From positions 167,027 through 231,026 of the forward strand of contig NZ_JACHOS010000010.1 in assembly GCF_014199985.1 (NCBI RefSeq): a DNA stretch of 64,000 nt, in the 5' to 3' direction. A program made the position numbers and the translations under genes. Source of the DNA: Methylorubrum rhodesianum. Its GTDB lineage: Bacteria > Pseudomonadota > Alphaproteobacteria > Rhizobiales > Beijerinckiaceae. Positions 52,245 to 63,584 of the stretch are shown here, piece after piece. Under the pieces are notes generated by a model, which saw only the letters and a program-made list of their open reading frames with translations, ran no database searches and was not told the DNA's origin. Numbering within the stretch: position 1 is the first letter of the stretch; each line of letters opens with the position of its first letter.

Positions 52245-53552
52245 ATGATCCCCCGCTACTCCCGTCCCGAGATGACCGCGATCTGGTCGCCGGAGAGCCG
52301 GTTCCGGATCTGGTTCGAGATCGAGGCTCACGCCACCACGGCGCTCGCCAAGATCGGCGTCGTGCCGAAAGAAGCCGCCGACAAGGTGTGGGAGAAGGGC
52401 CGCGACGCGGTGTTCGACGTCGCCCGCATCGACGAGATCGAGGCGGTGACGAAGCACGACGTCATCGCCTTCCTCACCCATTTGGCCGAGATCGTCGGGC
52501 CGGAGGCGCGCTTCGTCCACCAGGGCATGACGTCGTCCGACGTTCTCGACACCTGCCTCAACGTGCAGCTCACCCGCGCCGCCGACATCCTGATCAAGGA
52601 TCTCGACGCCCTGCTCGCCGCGCTGAAGCGGCGCGCCTTCGAGCACAAGCTCACCCCGACCATCGGCCGCTCGCACGGCATCCACGCCGAGCCCGTCACC
52701 TTCGGCCTCAAGCTCGCCCAGGCCTACGCCGAGTTTTCCCGCGCCAAGGAACGGCTGATCGCGGCGCGCAAGGAAGTTGCGACCTGCGCGATCTCGGGCG
52801 CCGTCGGCACCTTCGCCAATATCGACCCGCGGGTGGAGGAATACGTCGCCGAACAGATGGGGCTTCAGCCGGAGCCGGTCTCGACCCAGGTGATCCCGCG
52901 CGACCGCCACGCCATGTTCTTCGCCGTGCTCGGCGTGATCGCCAGCTCGATGGAGCGGCTGGCGACGGAAGTGCGCCACCTGCAGCGCACCGAGGTGCTG
53001 GAAGCGGAAGAGTTCTTCTCCGAGGGGCAGAAGGGTTCCTCGGCCATGCCGCACAAGCGCAATCCGGTGCTCACCGAGAACATCACCGGGCTCGCCCGCA
53101 TGGTGCGCGGCTACGTGACCCCGGCGCTGGAGAACGTCGCGCTCTGGCACGAGCGGGACATCTCGCACTCGTCCGTCGAGCGGATGATCGGCCCGGACGC
53201 CACGGTGACGCTCGATTTCGCCCTGGCCCGGCTCACCGGCGTGATCGACAAGCTCTTGGTCTACCCGGCCAACATGCAGAAGAACCTCGACCGGCTCGGC
53301 GGTCTCGTCCACTCGCAGCGGGTGCTGCTGGCGCTGACGCAGGGTGGCGTCTCGCGGGAGGATTCCTACCGGCTGGTCCAGCGCAATGCGATGCCGGTCT
53401 GGCGTGGCGAGGGCGACTTCCTCACCCTTCTCAAGGCCGACCCGGAGGTCACGGCGGTGCTCAAGCCGGAGCAGATCGAGGAGTGCTTCGATCTCGACTA
53501 CCACCTCAAGCACGTCGATACGATCTTCAAGCGGGTGTTCGGCGAGGCGTGA
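52245..53552 (+). CDS. purB: Adenylosuccinate lyase
   Basis: 435 residues; acts twice in purine synthesis (SAICAR cleavage and AMP formation). Signature GSSAMPHKRNPVLTEN, with early TSSDVLDTCLNVQ and GRSHGIHAEP. The short alphaproteobacterial/Bacillus-like form. purA, the previous enzyme of the AMP branch, lies 1.5 kb downstream. Confidence 0.96.
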   Translation: MIPRYSRPEMTAIWSPESRFRIWFEIEAHATTALAKIGVVPKEAADKVWEKGRDAVFDVARIDEIEAVTKHDVIAFLTHLAEIVGPEARFVHQGMTSSDVLDTCLNVQLTRAADILIKDLDALLAALKRRAFEHKLTPTIGRSHGIHAEPVTFGLKLAQAYAEFSRAKERLIAARKEVATCAISGAVGTFANIDPRVEEYVAEQMGLQPEPVSTQVIPRDRHAMFFAVLGVIASSMERLATEVRHLQRTEVLEAEEFFSEGQKGSSAMPHKRNPVLTENITGLARMVRGYVTPALENVALWHERDISHSSVERMIGPDATVTLDFALARLTGVIDKLLVYPANMQKNLDRLGGLVHSQRVLLALTQGGVSREDSYRLVQRNAMPVWRGEGDFLTLLKADPEVTAVLKPEQIEECFDLDYHLKHVDTIFKRVFGEA

Positions 53553-53615
53553 TCAGGGCTTCGTGCACGGAACCTGCTTCGGGCCGATGCTGACGACGGA
53601 CGATCGAGAGAACCG

Positions 53616-54488
53616 ATGAGCCGCACCGCCTATCTCAACGGCCAATTCCTGCCCCTGGACGAAGCCCGCGTGCCGGTGATGGACCGCGGCTTCCTGTTCG
53701 CCGACGGGATCTACGAGGTCGCCGCCGTGCTGCACGGCCGTCTCGTGGACAATGCCGGGCATCTGGCCCGGCTCGACCGCTCCCTCGCCGAGATCGGCAT
53801 CCGCAACCCGCACACCGCCGAGGAGTGGGAGCGGCTGGAAACGCAGCTCGTGGAGAAGAACGCGGTCCGGGAGGGTCTCGTCTACATCCAAGTGACGCGG
53901 GGCGTGGCCGAGCGGGACTTCTCGTTTCCGAAAGGGGACGTGGCCCCGACCGTGGTGATGTTCACGCAGGAGAAATCCATCGTGAACAACCCGATGGCCG
54001 AGACCGGCGCCCGGGCGATCACCGTGCCGGACCTGCGCTGGAAGCGGCGGGACATCAAGTCGGTGGCGCTTCTCGCCCAGGTTCTCGCCAAGCAGCAGGC
54101 GGCGGAGGCCGGCGTGGCCGAAGCCTTCATGGTGGAGGACGGCGTGGTGACGGAGGGCTCCTCCTCCACCGTCTTCATCGTCACCAGGGCCGGCGCGCTG
54201 GTGACGCGCCCGCTCTCGCATGCGATCCTGCCGGGCATCACCCGCAAGGCGGTGCTGGCGCTGTCCAAGGAGACCAGCCTCGCCTTCGAGGAGCGGCTCA
54301 TCAACGCGCGCGAACTGCCCGAGGCGGCGGAAGCCTTCTACACCTCGGCCTCGGCCTTCGTGATGCCGGTGGTGGAGATCGACGGAAAGGCTCTCGGCGA
54401 CGGTCGCCCCGGTCCGGTGGCCCGGCGAATGCGGGAGCTGTACTTCGCCTTCGCCGAGAAATCGGAGGCTTCGACGGGCTTAGCCTGA
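53616..54488 (+). CDS. D-amino-acid transaminase (class IV aminotransferase)
   Basis: 290 residues. PLP Lys148 in RRDIKSVALLAQVLAKQ, Glu180 and EGSSSTVFIV, and the N-terminal MDRGFLFADGIYEV. This pattern (RGFLFADGIYE) is nearer D-alanine transaminase than branched-chain enzymes. It would make D-amino acids for peptidoglycan or interconvert them. It follows purB by 63 bases. Confidence 0.87.
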   Translation: MSRTAYLNGQFLPLDEARVPVMDRGFLFADGIYEVAAVLHGRLVDNAGHLARLDRSLAEIGIRNPHTAEEWERLETQLVEKNAVREGLVYIQVTRGVAERDFSFPKGDVAPTVVMFTQEKSIVNNPMAETGARAITVPDLRWKRRDIKSVALLAQVLAKQQAAEAGVAEAFMVEDGVVTEGSSSTVFIVTRAGALVTRPLSHAILPGITRKAVLALSKETSLAFEERLINARELPEAAEAFYTSASAFVMPVVEIDGKALGDGRPGPVARRMRELYFAFAEKSEASTGLA

Positions 54489-54544
54489 CAGGAACGCGAG
54501 GGCGCGCGCGTCCGTTGGTCCCGAAAGGACCATCCGAGGACGCG

Positions 54545-54862
54545 ATGACTTTCACGAAAACCACGCTCCGCGCCGCCGCGCTGCTCGCTGGACTGATGAG
54601 CACGGCGGCCTTCGCCCAGGATCCGACCGTGCCGCAGCGCGGGCAGGACAGCGATCCGAAGCTGCCCGCGCCCCAGGAACAGGTGCCGGAAAAGGTCCGG
54701 CCGGAGAGCGACACCACCGGCAGCACGCTCAGCGAAAAGCTCGAGAAGTCGGACGGCGTGATCAAGCCGCCCGCCGGCGTCGATCCCGAGATCAAGACGA
54801 TCGCGCCGGAGCCGACCCCGAACTCCACCCCGGTGATCAAGCCGCCGGGCAACGCCAAGTAA
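54545..54862 (+). CDS. Small exported Pro/Glu-rich protein, 105 residues
   Basis: Signal peptide (cleavage near AFA-QDP, residue 25), then a Pro/Asp/Glu/Lys-rich, apparently disordered chain. VIKPP occurs twice (about 73 and 97). GAGGA precedes the ATG. It lies 56 bases after the transaminase gene. No family recognised. Confidence 0.65.
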   Translation: MTFTKTTLRAAALLAGLMSTAAFAQDPTVPQRGQDSDPKLPAPQEQVPEKVRPESDTTGSTLSEKLEKSDGVIKPPAGVDPEIKTIAPEPTPNSTPVIKPPGNAK

Positions 54863-55087
54863 CCCAGGCGAGTCGTCCGAGGCAGGGTGGCGGGCGGGCG
54901 CATTCGCGCGGACGCATCAGCCATGCGGCGCGGTCCCCAGTGGTCGGGGCCTGCTTCGCTTGACCTGCCTGCCCATATCGCCGAAGACGCCCCCGTATGC
55001 TCGATCCCCGGCTGACGGCCGGGGTTTTCGCGCGTGGCGCAACCGCTTGGCGCCCGCGCCACCGATTGCGAGACAGGTCAGACGCGC

Positions 55088-56380
<1,293 letters not shown>

Positions 56381-56420
56381 GTCCCGGGACGGCGGGTAGA
56401 GACAGGCAGATCCGGGCACG

Positions 56421-57923
56421 ATGGCCGACTATTATCCGTTGCTGGCACGCGCGCTCGACGCCCTGCCCGATCGATCGCCGGCCCTGCGCCGAGCGGTCTA
56501 CGATCGCGCGCGCAGCGCCCTGATCGCACAGCTCCGCTCGCTCGACCCGCCGGTGCCCGAGGCCGATATCGACCTCGAACGTCAGGCGCTCGACACGGCG
56601 ATCGGTCGCCTCGAGGCCGAGTACGAGCCGCCGCCCGCAGCGGCCGAGATGCCGACCTCGCCCGCAGCCGGGCCGTCGGAGCCGCCCCCTCCCCCGGCCG
56701 CCGAACCGGTCCGGCCGGAGCCGCTCTCGCCCGGTCCCCTGCCTCCGACGCTGCCGGAGCCCGAGCCGCCGCAGAACCCGGATGGGCCGCTGGTGCTGCC
56801 ACCCGCCTCGGTGCCGGCCGGAATCGGATCGGACCTCGGCCGCACGGAAGCCAAGCCGGCGGGCGAGACGGTGCCGTTCATGCCGCCGCCCCGGCGGCCG
56901 AGGGCGGACGAGGCGCCCAAGCCCGCGCCGGAGGCCGGCGGCTTCATCCCGCCGACGCCGTCGTCCGATGGAATCGGGACCGTCGGATCCACGAGCGAGG
57001 CCGAGACGGAGGCCGCGGTCGATACCGCCTCCCCCGGCGCTCCTTCCGAGACGAACGCTTCCGGCGAGGCGGGCAATGGTCGCCAGCGGCCGCGCATCGA
57101 CGTGGTGACGCCCCCCGAGGGCCGGTCCCGCCTGCTGCGCAACCTGTTCGTCGGCGGCGTGCTCGCGGCGGTGATCGCGCTGATCGCGGTGGCCGCCTTC
57201 TTCCTGCGCGACAAGCCGTCCGACCTCCAGCAGAGCGCGGCCGAGCAGGAGGTTCCCGCCGAACAGCCGGATGCGAAGTTCTCGGACCGCGTCGGGACGG
57301 ATCGCAACGAGGCTGAGGCACGCACGAAGACCGCCGCTCCGGGCGCCGCACCGGCACAGCCTGAGATGACCGTCTCGCAAAGGGGGATCCTCTACGAGGA
57401 GAACCAGAGCGATCCGCGCGCCCAGCCGCTCGCCACCACCGGCCACGCGGTCTGGCGGGTGGAGGCCGTGAACGGCGTTCAGGGCGAGCCGCTGCAGACG
57501 GTGCTCCGGGCCAATGTGGAGTTCCCGGATGCGGGGCTGACGCTGGCGATGACCATGCGCAAGAACCTGGACCCGACGCTTCCCGCCTCGCACACGATCG
57601 AGCTCGCCTTCACCAACAACGGCGAGGCCGGTGCCAAGCGCGCGGTGCAGAATATCGGCCTGCTCCAGCTCAAGGACGAGGAAGCCGCCCGCGGCTCCCC
57701 CGTCTCGGGGCTTCCGGTGCGGGTGCGTGAGAACCTGTTCCTGATCGGTCTCTCCTCGCTGAAGAGCGATGTGGACCGCAACACCGAGATGTTGCTGCAC
57801 AAGAACTGGCTCGACCTGGCGCTGAATTACACGAGCGGCCAGAGGGCGGTCATCAGCTTCGAGAAGGGCACGGCCGGCACGCAGGCCATGCAGAACGCCT
57901 TCTCGCAGTGGCAGGACCGATAG
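56421..57923 (+). CDS. Single-pass membrane protein with Pro-rich cytoplasmic region
   Basis: 500 residues. N-terminal helical domain (1-75, PLLARALDALPDRSPALRRA) common in Rhizobiales proteins next to purA; a Pro/Glu-rich disordered region (about 76-235); one transmembrane helix (about 240-262, LFVGGVLAAVIALIAVAAFFL); and a periplasmic domain (about 320-500) that looks folded (beta-rich). Function not established. It follows purA by 40 bases, probably in the same transcript, and ends before a bidirectional terminator. Confidence 0.75.
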   Translation: MADYYPLLARALDALPDRSPALRRAVYDRARSALIAQLRSLDPPVPEADIDLERQALDTAIGRLEAEYEPPPAAAEMPTSPAAGPSEPPPPPAAEPVRPEPLSPGPLPPTLPEPEPPQNPDGPLVLPPASVPAGIGSDLGRTEAKPAGETVPFMPPPRRPRADEAPKPAPEAGGFIPPTPSSDGIGTVGSTSEAETEAAVDTASPGAPSETNASGEAGNGRQRPRIDVVTPPEGRSRLLRNLFVGGVLAAVIALIAVAAFFLRDKPSDLQQSAAEQEVPAEQPDAKFSDRVGTDRNEAEARTKTAAPGAAPAQPEMTVSQRGILYEENQSDPRAQPLATTGHAVWRVEAVNGVQGEPLQTVLRANVEFPDAGLTLAMTMRKNLDPTLPASHTIELAFTNNGEAGAKRAVQNIGLLQLKDEEAARGSPVSGLPVRVRENLFLIGLSSLKSDVDRNTEMLLHKNWLDLALNYTSGQRAVISFEKGTAGTQAMQNAFSQWQDR

Positions 57924-58082
57924 GCCGTCCGATCGAGCGAAGCCCGGGCGGCGAGTTCGCACGGCCTCAGGAGCGGAGCCCGAAGCCGCCTTCCCGACGG
58001 GTCGATCGGATCGGATACGCTGCGGCGCCCCCCGGGAACGCCGATGATCGCGGGGATGCCGCGACGGCTTCGTTCCTCAAGA

Positions 58083-58113
58083 AAAAACCCGGCCTCGGGA
58101 GGGCCGGGTTTTT
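58083..58113. terminator. Bidirectional intrinsic terminator
   Basis: A-run and T-run flank the stem: AAAAACCCGGCC (58083-58094) pairs with GGCCGGGTTTTT (58102-58113) around a 7-base loop. It separates the purA-side gene from the convergent rpoH. Confidence 0.88.
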
Positions 58114-58151
58114 CGCGCTCGCATCGGGACGGACGGGCGAAGCCCGCGGGA

Positions 58152-59045
58152 CTATGAAATCCGCGCCTCGGTCCGAGGCAATTCGCGGGTCGCGAGGTTG
58201 CGCTTGACCGCCTCCTGCACCTTTTCGAAGGCACGCACCTCGATCTGACGGACGCGCTCGCGCGAGACGCCGAACTCGCCCGAGAGATCCTCCAGGGTGA
58301 TCGGATCGTCGGCCAGGCGCCGCGCCTCGAAGATGCGCCGTTCGCGCGGATTCAACACGCCCAGGGCGTCGCGCAGGGCCGAGAGGCGGTTGCGTCCCTC
58401 CTCCTCGCGGGCGAGCACCGTCTCCTGGCTCGGGCTGTTGTCGACCAGCCAATCCTGCCACTCGCCCTCGCCCTCTTCGCGCAGGGGCGCGTTGAGCGAG
58501 GTGTCGCCGGACAGGCGGCGATTCATGTCGATCACGTCCTGCTCGGGCACGCCGAGGGAGGTCGCGATCTGCTGCACCTGATCGGGGCGCAGGTCGCCCT
58601 CGTCGAGAGCCGAGATGCGGCCCTTGGCCTTGCGCAGGTTGAAGAACAGCTTCTTCTGATTGGCGGTGGTGCCCATCTTCACGAGGGACCACGAGCGCAG
58701 AATGTATTCCTGAATTGCCGCCTTGATCCACCACATCGCGTAGGTGGCGAGCCGGAAGCCCTTGTCCGGATCGAAGCGCTTAACCGCCTGCATCAGGCCG
58801 ACATTGCCTTCCGACACGACTTCGCTGATCGGCAGGCCGTAGCCGCGATACCCCATGGCGATCTTGGCCACGAGGCGCAGATGCGACGTCACGAGCCGGT
58901 GTGCGGCTTCGCGGTCGCCCTCGTCGCGCCAGCTCTTGGCAAGGGTAAACTCTTCCGCCGGCTCCAGCATCGGGAACTTGCGGATCTCATCGAGGTAGCG
59001 CGAAAGGCCTCCCTCATTGGCGAGCACGGGCAAAGCGCCGGCCAT
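58152..59045 (-). CDS. rpoH: RNA polymerase heat-shock sigma factor RpoH (sigma-32)
   Basis: 297 residues. Region 2 (LVAKIAMGYRGYGLPISEVVSEGNVGLMQAVKRFDPDKGFRLATYAMWWIKAAIQEYI in outline), the RpoH box (QKKLFFNLRKAK), and region 4 HTH (FGVSRERVRQIEVRAFEKV). The ATG at 59045 has AAGGAGGTG just upstream. Methylobacteria often have several rpoH copies; this one is complete. Confidence 0.94.
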   Translation of the reverse strand: MAGALPVLANEGGLSRYLDEIRKFPMLEPAEEFTLAKSWRDEGDREAAHRLVTSHLRLVAKIAMGYRGYGLPISEVVSEGNVGLMQAVKRFDPDKGFRLATYAMWWIKAAIQEYILRSWSLVKMGTTANQKKLFFNLRKAKGRISALDEGDLRPDQVQQIATSLGVPEQDVIDMNRRLSGDTSLNAPLREEGEGEWQDWLVDNSPSQETVLAREEEGRNRLSALRDALGVLNPRERRIFEARRLADDPITLEDLSGEFGVSRERVRQIEVRAFEKVQEAVKRNLATRELPRTEARIS

Positions 59046-59306
59046 GTGCACCTCCTTCAACAGCCCCCCTGTCGGGCGGGCCCCAAGCGAATGGCCGCTC
59101 CCTTGAGCCGGCCATGCCGCTTCCCATCTTTAATGGAAATTCGTAATGCCCGGTAGCGACCACGCTGTTCACGCAAAGGTCCCAACGCGCGAACCGGAGT
59201 CCGGGTTTAACCTCTCACGGGCGCAAAGGGGTCGCAGTGCCGAAACGCACCTTTCTTAGCCCCCTCTCGACATTCCGCCAGAACCTGGGAGCGGCCAAGC
59301 GGCGGG

Positions 59307-61316
59307 TCACGCTCCCCGGCAGTGAAGCCGGCTCTGGGCAGCAGTGGCAGGGCGCGCGTCGAGGAAGCGCAGGACGTGATCGGCCGGTTGCGGCCGGCCG
59401 AGATGGTAGCCCTGCATGAAGGGGCAGCCCATGGCTTGCAGCGTGGCCAGATCATCCGCCGTCTCGACGCCCTCGGCCACGACCTCCAGGCTGAGCGCCC
59501 GGCCGAGACCGAGCACCGCCTGGACGAGGCCGCGCTTGTCCTCCGCCTCGGTCAGACCCGTGACGAGGCTGCGATCGATCTTGACCCGGTCGGCCCGCAA
59601 TTGGCGCACCGAGGCCAGCGACGAGTAGCCGGTTCCGAAATCGTCGAGCGCCATGCGGATGCCGGCCCGCGACAGCGCCAGCAGCTTGCCCTGCACCGCC
59701 TCGATGTCGAGTGCCGTTTCCTCGGTGATCTCGATCTCCAGCGCGGCCGCCGGGAGGCCGAGCAGACGGAGGCGTCCGAGCACGATCTCGTCGACGGCGA
59801 TCTGCGCCATCTCCCGCGGTGAGACGTTCATCGCCACCGAGAGATCATGACGGCCCCGGTCGCGCAGCGCGCACAGCATTCCGCAGACCTGCTCCAGGAT
59901 GAATCGCAGCAGCGATTCCGTCAGTCCGGCCATGGCGGCGGCGGCGATCAGGTCGGCGGGCGGCACCCAGCCGTGAACCGGATGATGCCAGCGCACCAGC
60001 GCCTCGAGATTGGTCACGGCGCGACCGTCCCGGCCGAAGATCGGCTGGAACCACACTTCAAGCGCGCCCTCGGCCAGCGCTTGCGACAGGTCGCGCTCAC
60101 AGTCGCGCCGCACCTCAAGGCGGGCGCGCAACCCGTCGTCGAACAGGCGGAAATGGTTGCGGCCCGAATGCTTGGCGGCGTAGAGCGCCTCGTCGGCGCA
60201 GCTCAAGAGATGGGTCAGGCTGTCGGCCGGGCGCTGGCAGATGCCGATGCTCATGCCCAGCCGCCCGGTATCGAAGCTGTCGAACGGCTCGGCCACGGTC
60301 CGGATGAGGCGCTCCGCGAGCGCGGCCGGACTCTCGCGCAACTGGGCGCTGTCGTAGGCGAGAGCGAACTCGTCGCCGCCGAGTCGCGCAGCCTCGCAAT
60401 CCGCCGGCAGAGCGGTCCGAATGCGGCGGGCGACCTCGGCGAGCACCCGGTCCCCGGTGGTATGACCGTAGACGTCATTGACCGACTTGAAGCCGTCGAG
60501 GTCGAGCAGCATCAGGCACAGCGCTTGGCCCGCGGCGAGCCGCTCCTCCGCCCGCTGGACGAAGCCCGCGCGGTTCAGGAGGCCGGTCAGGGCGTCATGC
60601 GTCGCCCGTTCGCGCATTTCCTCCGCCAGTGCGCTCGCGCTTGCATGGGCGGCCTTACGCGCCTCGGCGAGCGCGGTCGCCTCGTTCTTCAGGCGGCTGG
60701 TCTCGCGGAAGCTCCGCTCGGTCGCGAGCGTGCTGCGGATCAGCGCGGCCAGATACAGGATGACGGTGGCGGCAAGGCAGTTCCGATCGAAGCCGCCGAC
60801 GGCGAGCAGGCAGAGCGCGACCGACAGAAGCGGGGGCGTGATGAAGCAGATCGGGATGCGCGCGTAGGCGATGCCGTGCGTCACAGCCCCAGCGGTGATT
60901 CCACAGGTGACGGTGAGATAGAACAGCGTCTGCGCGGTCGTGTAGCCCTCCGAGAGGATCGGCAGGAAGGCCCAGACCGAACCGGAGAGCAGCGCGGCAA
61001 GGCAGGCCAGCCGCAGGTGCCGGTCGATCGAGCGGGAGGCGGCCTCACGCGAGACCGGACTTTGGTCCGGTGACATCGCCAATCCGGCGCAGGGTGCACG
61101 GCAGACCGCCAGGCGCATCAGATTCACGGCCATGGCCGCGGTGAACCAGAGTCCGCCCACCACGCCGTGCCCCGAATGCAGGGCGACCAGGAAACTCGCC
61201 AGACCGAGCAGCATGTTGATGGGAAGCGCCTGCTGCACGCTGGCCCGCACCGCGTCGAGTTGATCGCGGCGGATCAATCGATCGAGATCCAGCCCGGTGC
61301 TCGGACGTGAGCGCAT
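59307..61316 (-). CDS. Multi-pass membrane GGDEF-EAL protein
   Basis: 669 residues: about five or six hydrophobic helices in the first 195 residues, then GGDEF (ARLGGDEFALAYD) and EAL (NLEALVRWHHP, DDFGTGYSSLASVRQL) domains, both with intact signatures. Unlike the protein at 171-2300, no RxxD inhibitory site precedes GGDEF (the residues there read LPAD with a shifted spacing), so product inhibition is unlikely. Start at 61316 is chosen because it begins the membrane region compactly; no clear Shine-Dalgarno site. It sits between rpoH and rluD. Confidence 0.88.
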   Translation of the reverse strand: MRSRPSTGLDLDRLIRRDQLDAVRASVQQALPINMLLGLASFLVALHSGHGVVGGLWFTAAMAVNLMRLAVCRAPCAGLAMSPDQSPVSREAASRSIDRHLRLACLAALLSGSVWAFLPILSEGYTTAQTLFYLTVTCGITAGAVTHGIAYARIPICFITPPLLSVALCLLAVGGFDRNCLAATVILYLAALIRSTLATERSFRETSRLKNEATALAEARKAAHASASALAEEMRERATHDALTGLLNRAGFVQRAEERLAAGQALCLMLLDLDGFKSVNDVYGHTTGDRVLAEVARRIRTALPADCEAARLGGDEFALAYDSAQLRESPAALAERLIRTVAEPFDSFDTGRLGMSIGICQRPADSLTHLLSCADEALYAAKHSGRNHFRLFDDGLRARLEVRRDCERDLSQALAEGALEVWFQPIFGRDGRAVTNLEALVRWHHPVHGWVPPADLIAAAAMAGLTESLLRFILEQVCGMLCALRDRGRHDLSVAMNVSPREMAQIAVDEIVLGRLRLLGLPAAALEIEITEETALDIEAVQGKLLALSRAGIRMALDDFGTGYSSLASVRQLRADRVKIDRSLVTGLTEAEDKRGLVQAVLGLGRALSLEVVAEGVETADDLATLQAMGCPFMQGYHLGRPQPADHVLRFLDARPATAAQSRLHCRGA

Positions 61317-61729
61317 GGAGAGCGAGCCTGGGTCAACGACGCTTCGGGACTGAAGCCTACTGCTTCTACGAGCAAAGACGTAACAGATGGTTGAAGCCCG
61401 TTTCGCTTCCAGATGCACGTCGAGACGACGAAATCGCGAACTCGCGACCGAGATCAACTTGCCCTTCGTTCGAGATGATCTTTCGGCAAAGCACGATGAG
61501 AGGGTGAGATGGCCGAAGGTGTCTTGTCCTCTTCACCGCAGGCCTCGGCCGATCGGCGACGGGCGGGGGCCGGCATTCGGGGCGGTTGCGGCCCGGCGAG
61601 GCTGCCGACGGCCGCCGCCCGGAAAGGCCGCGCTGCGCGACGTGTCCGGTTGCTCCGCGCAGCGGCGTCGGCCGCGCGGCTTCCCCGTCCTGCAGCTGTG
61701 ATCCCGGTCGTCCGCCCTGATGCAAAGCC
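61317..61729. other. 413-base intergenic region, no gene seen
   Basis: Upstream of the GGDEF-EAL gene and downstream of the GNAT gene. Somewhat AT-richer near 61370-61500. I see no credible coding frame, hairpin terminator or repeat; it should hold the GGDEF-EAL promoter. Confidence 0.5.
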
Positions 61730-62212
61730 TCATCCCTTCTTGCGCAGGGACCTCACGAAGGAGCTGCCCCCCGCCGTGAAGCCGTTTGCGACGCAGAAGT
61801 CCGCCAAGCCGCTTGCCTCGGCGGCGGCCAGAAGCTCGATCGCGCCGCAGCCCGCCATCCGGGCCGCCTGCGCGGCGGACTTCAGCAACTGACGCCCGAC
61901 GCCGCGGCGGCGTCCCTCGGGGGCGACCAGCAATGTCGTGATCTGTGCGCGCGGCGCGGCCTGTTCGAGCACGGGATACCAGTGCAGCACCACGATTCCG
62001 CTCGGCGGCCCCCATTCGAGGGCGAGCAGGGCCGTGCCGTGGCCGTAGCGCAGAGCCTCGAGCTGCTCGGCCAGGAGGTGCGAGGGCACCGGATAGCCCG
62101 ACGCGCTGAGCAACTCCGCCAGCCCCGGCGCATCGGCCGGAAGGGCCGAGCGGATCTCCAACCCGTAGCGGCTTCCCAAAAACACCTCCGCCCGATGCCG
62201 GCCTGACCCCAT
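61730..62212 (-). CDS. GNAT-family acetyltransferase
   Basis: 160 residues. LEIRSALPADAPGLAELL opens the fold; ITTLLVAPEGRRRGVGRQLLKSA holds the acetyl-CoA loop (RRRGVG); GFTAGGSSFVRSL closes it. Substrate unknown. The ATG at 62212 or a GTG at 62224 could be used; neither has a good Shine-Dalgarno site. Confidence 0.8.
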   Translation of the reverse strand: MGSGRHRAEVFLGSRYGLEIRSALPADAPGLAELLSASGYPVPSHLLAEQLEALRYGHGTALLALEWGPPSGIVVLHWYPVLEQAAPRAQITTLLVAPEGRRRGVGRQLLKSAAQAARMAGCGAIELLAAAEASGLADFCVANGFTAGGSSFVRSLRKKG

Positions 62213-62487
62213 TGGCGCCGACACAAGCGGCAGCCGCCCGCATCACCCGCATGCATCCGAGGCCGAGATCGCGGGTGTTCCACGCCGGCGAGTCGGAATG
62301 CAAGGTGATGCGCCTCGCCCGATGCCAGCGCCCTTCCGTCGAATAAGGTTCGATAGCCGCCCGCCGCCCCACGAATGCCTGAAGGCGGACCGTCTCGTCT
62401 GAATGCCGGCTGCTCCCGCCGGGATCCCGTCGGAGCGCTACGTGGGCCGCGCGATGCGGGCTCCACTGCGATCCGGCGGAAGCCGTC

Positions 62488-63501
62488 TCAGCCGAGCGCC
62501 TCCAGCAACTGCGAGAAATCGCTCGGCAGGGAGCTCTCGAAACGCAGGCGCTCGCCGGACCGCGGATGAAGAAAACCCAGTTCGGCCGCGTGCAGGGCCT
62601 GCCGACCGAGGTTCTGCAGGGCGGCGCGGGCCGGTTCGGCGAGGCGAGCCGCCTTCGTCTTGAAGGCCCCTCCGTAGACGGGATCGCCCAGCAGCGGGTG
62701 GCCGCGATGGCTCAGATGCACGCGGATCTGGTGCGTGCGGCCGGTCTCCAGGCGGCAGCGAAGCAGCGCGGTGACGCCGTCGGCGCCCGGCAGGGCCTCG
62801 ACCCGGTAATGAGTGATCGCCTCACGTCCCTCACCCTCGCGGACCACGGCGATCTTTTCGCGGTTGTGGCGCGAGCGGGCGAGATGGGTGCGGATCGTCC
62901 CGGTCCTCGGCTCGGGCACGCCCCAGACGAGGGCGAGATAGGCTCGCTCCAGGGCACCGCTCCGGCCGTGATCGGCAAACTGCGCCGAGAGACCCTGGTG
63001 GGCGAGGTCGTTCTTGGCGACGACGAGCAGGCCGCTCGTGTCCTTGTCGAGACGGTGGACGATGCCCGGCCGGCGCACACCGCCGATGCCGGACAGGCTC
63101 CCACCGCAATGGGCGATCAGCCGGTTCACCAGGGTACCGTCCTCGTGCCCCGCCGCCGGATGCACGACGAGCCCCGCCGGCTTGTCGATGACGATGAGAT
63201 CCTCGTCCTCATGGACGACCGCAAGCGGCAACGCCTCGCCGAGCGGCTCGGCAGGGAGCGGCGCCGGAACGGTGAGGTCGATCCGGCCGCCGGCCGCGAC
63301 CTTGCGGGCGGGATCGCGCACCACCGTCCCGTCGCAGCGCACGAGGCCGTCGCGCACCAGCGTCTGGAGGCGAGCGCGGGACAGATCGCCAAAAGCCCGG
63401 GCGAGGACGCGGTCCAGGCGGTCGGGGACGACGCCTTCGTCGAGAACGAGGCTGCGTGCCTCGTCTGCGCTCGAGACTGTGGGAGGGACCGTGGAGGACA
63501 C
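62488..63501 (-). CDS. rluD: 23S rRNA pseudouridine synthase, RluD type
   Basis: 337 residues. An N-terminal S4 RNA-binding domain (RLDRVLARAFGDLSRARLQTLVRDGLV) and the catalytic HRLDKDTSGLLVVAKN with the essential Asp, plus LETGRTHQIRVHL. RluD modifies helix 69 of 23S rRNA. GTG start. In Rhizobiales rluD is usually directly next to rpoH; here two genes lie between. Confidence 0.92.
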   Translation of the reverse strand: MSSTVPPTVSSADEARSLVLDEGVVPDRLDRVLARAFGDLSRARLQTLVRDGLVRCDGTVVRDPARKVAAGGRIDLTVPAPLPAEPLGEALPLAVVHEDEDLIVIDKPAGLVVHPAAGHEDGTLVNRLIAHCGGSLSGIGGVRRPGIVHRLDKDTSGLLVVAKNDLAHQGLSAQFADHGRSGALERAYLALVWGVPEPRTGTIRTHLARSRHNREKIAVVREGEGREAITHYRVEALPGADGVTALLRCRLETGRTHQIRVHLSHRGHPLLGDPVYGGAFKTKAARLAEPARAALQNLGRQALHAAELGFLHPRSGERLRFESSLPSDFSQLLEALG

Positions 63502-63584
63502 TATGAGGATTCTCGTCGTTTCGCCCCGGAAAGCGCTTGCGGGGCCAAGGATGCCTCGCTATACGAACCCCCGTCGGCCCGGAA

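Noticed and set aside
61509..61892. 127-codon plus-strand frame opposite the GNAT gene end
   Set aside because: Weak start context, Arg/Ala-rich content, and its 3' third is antisense to the clearly real GNAT gene.
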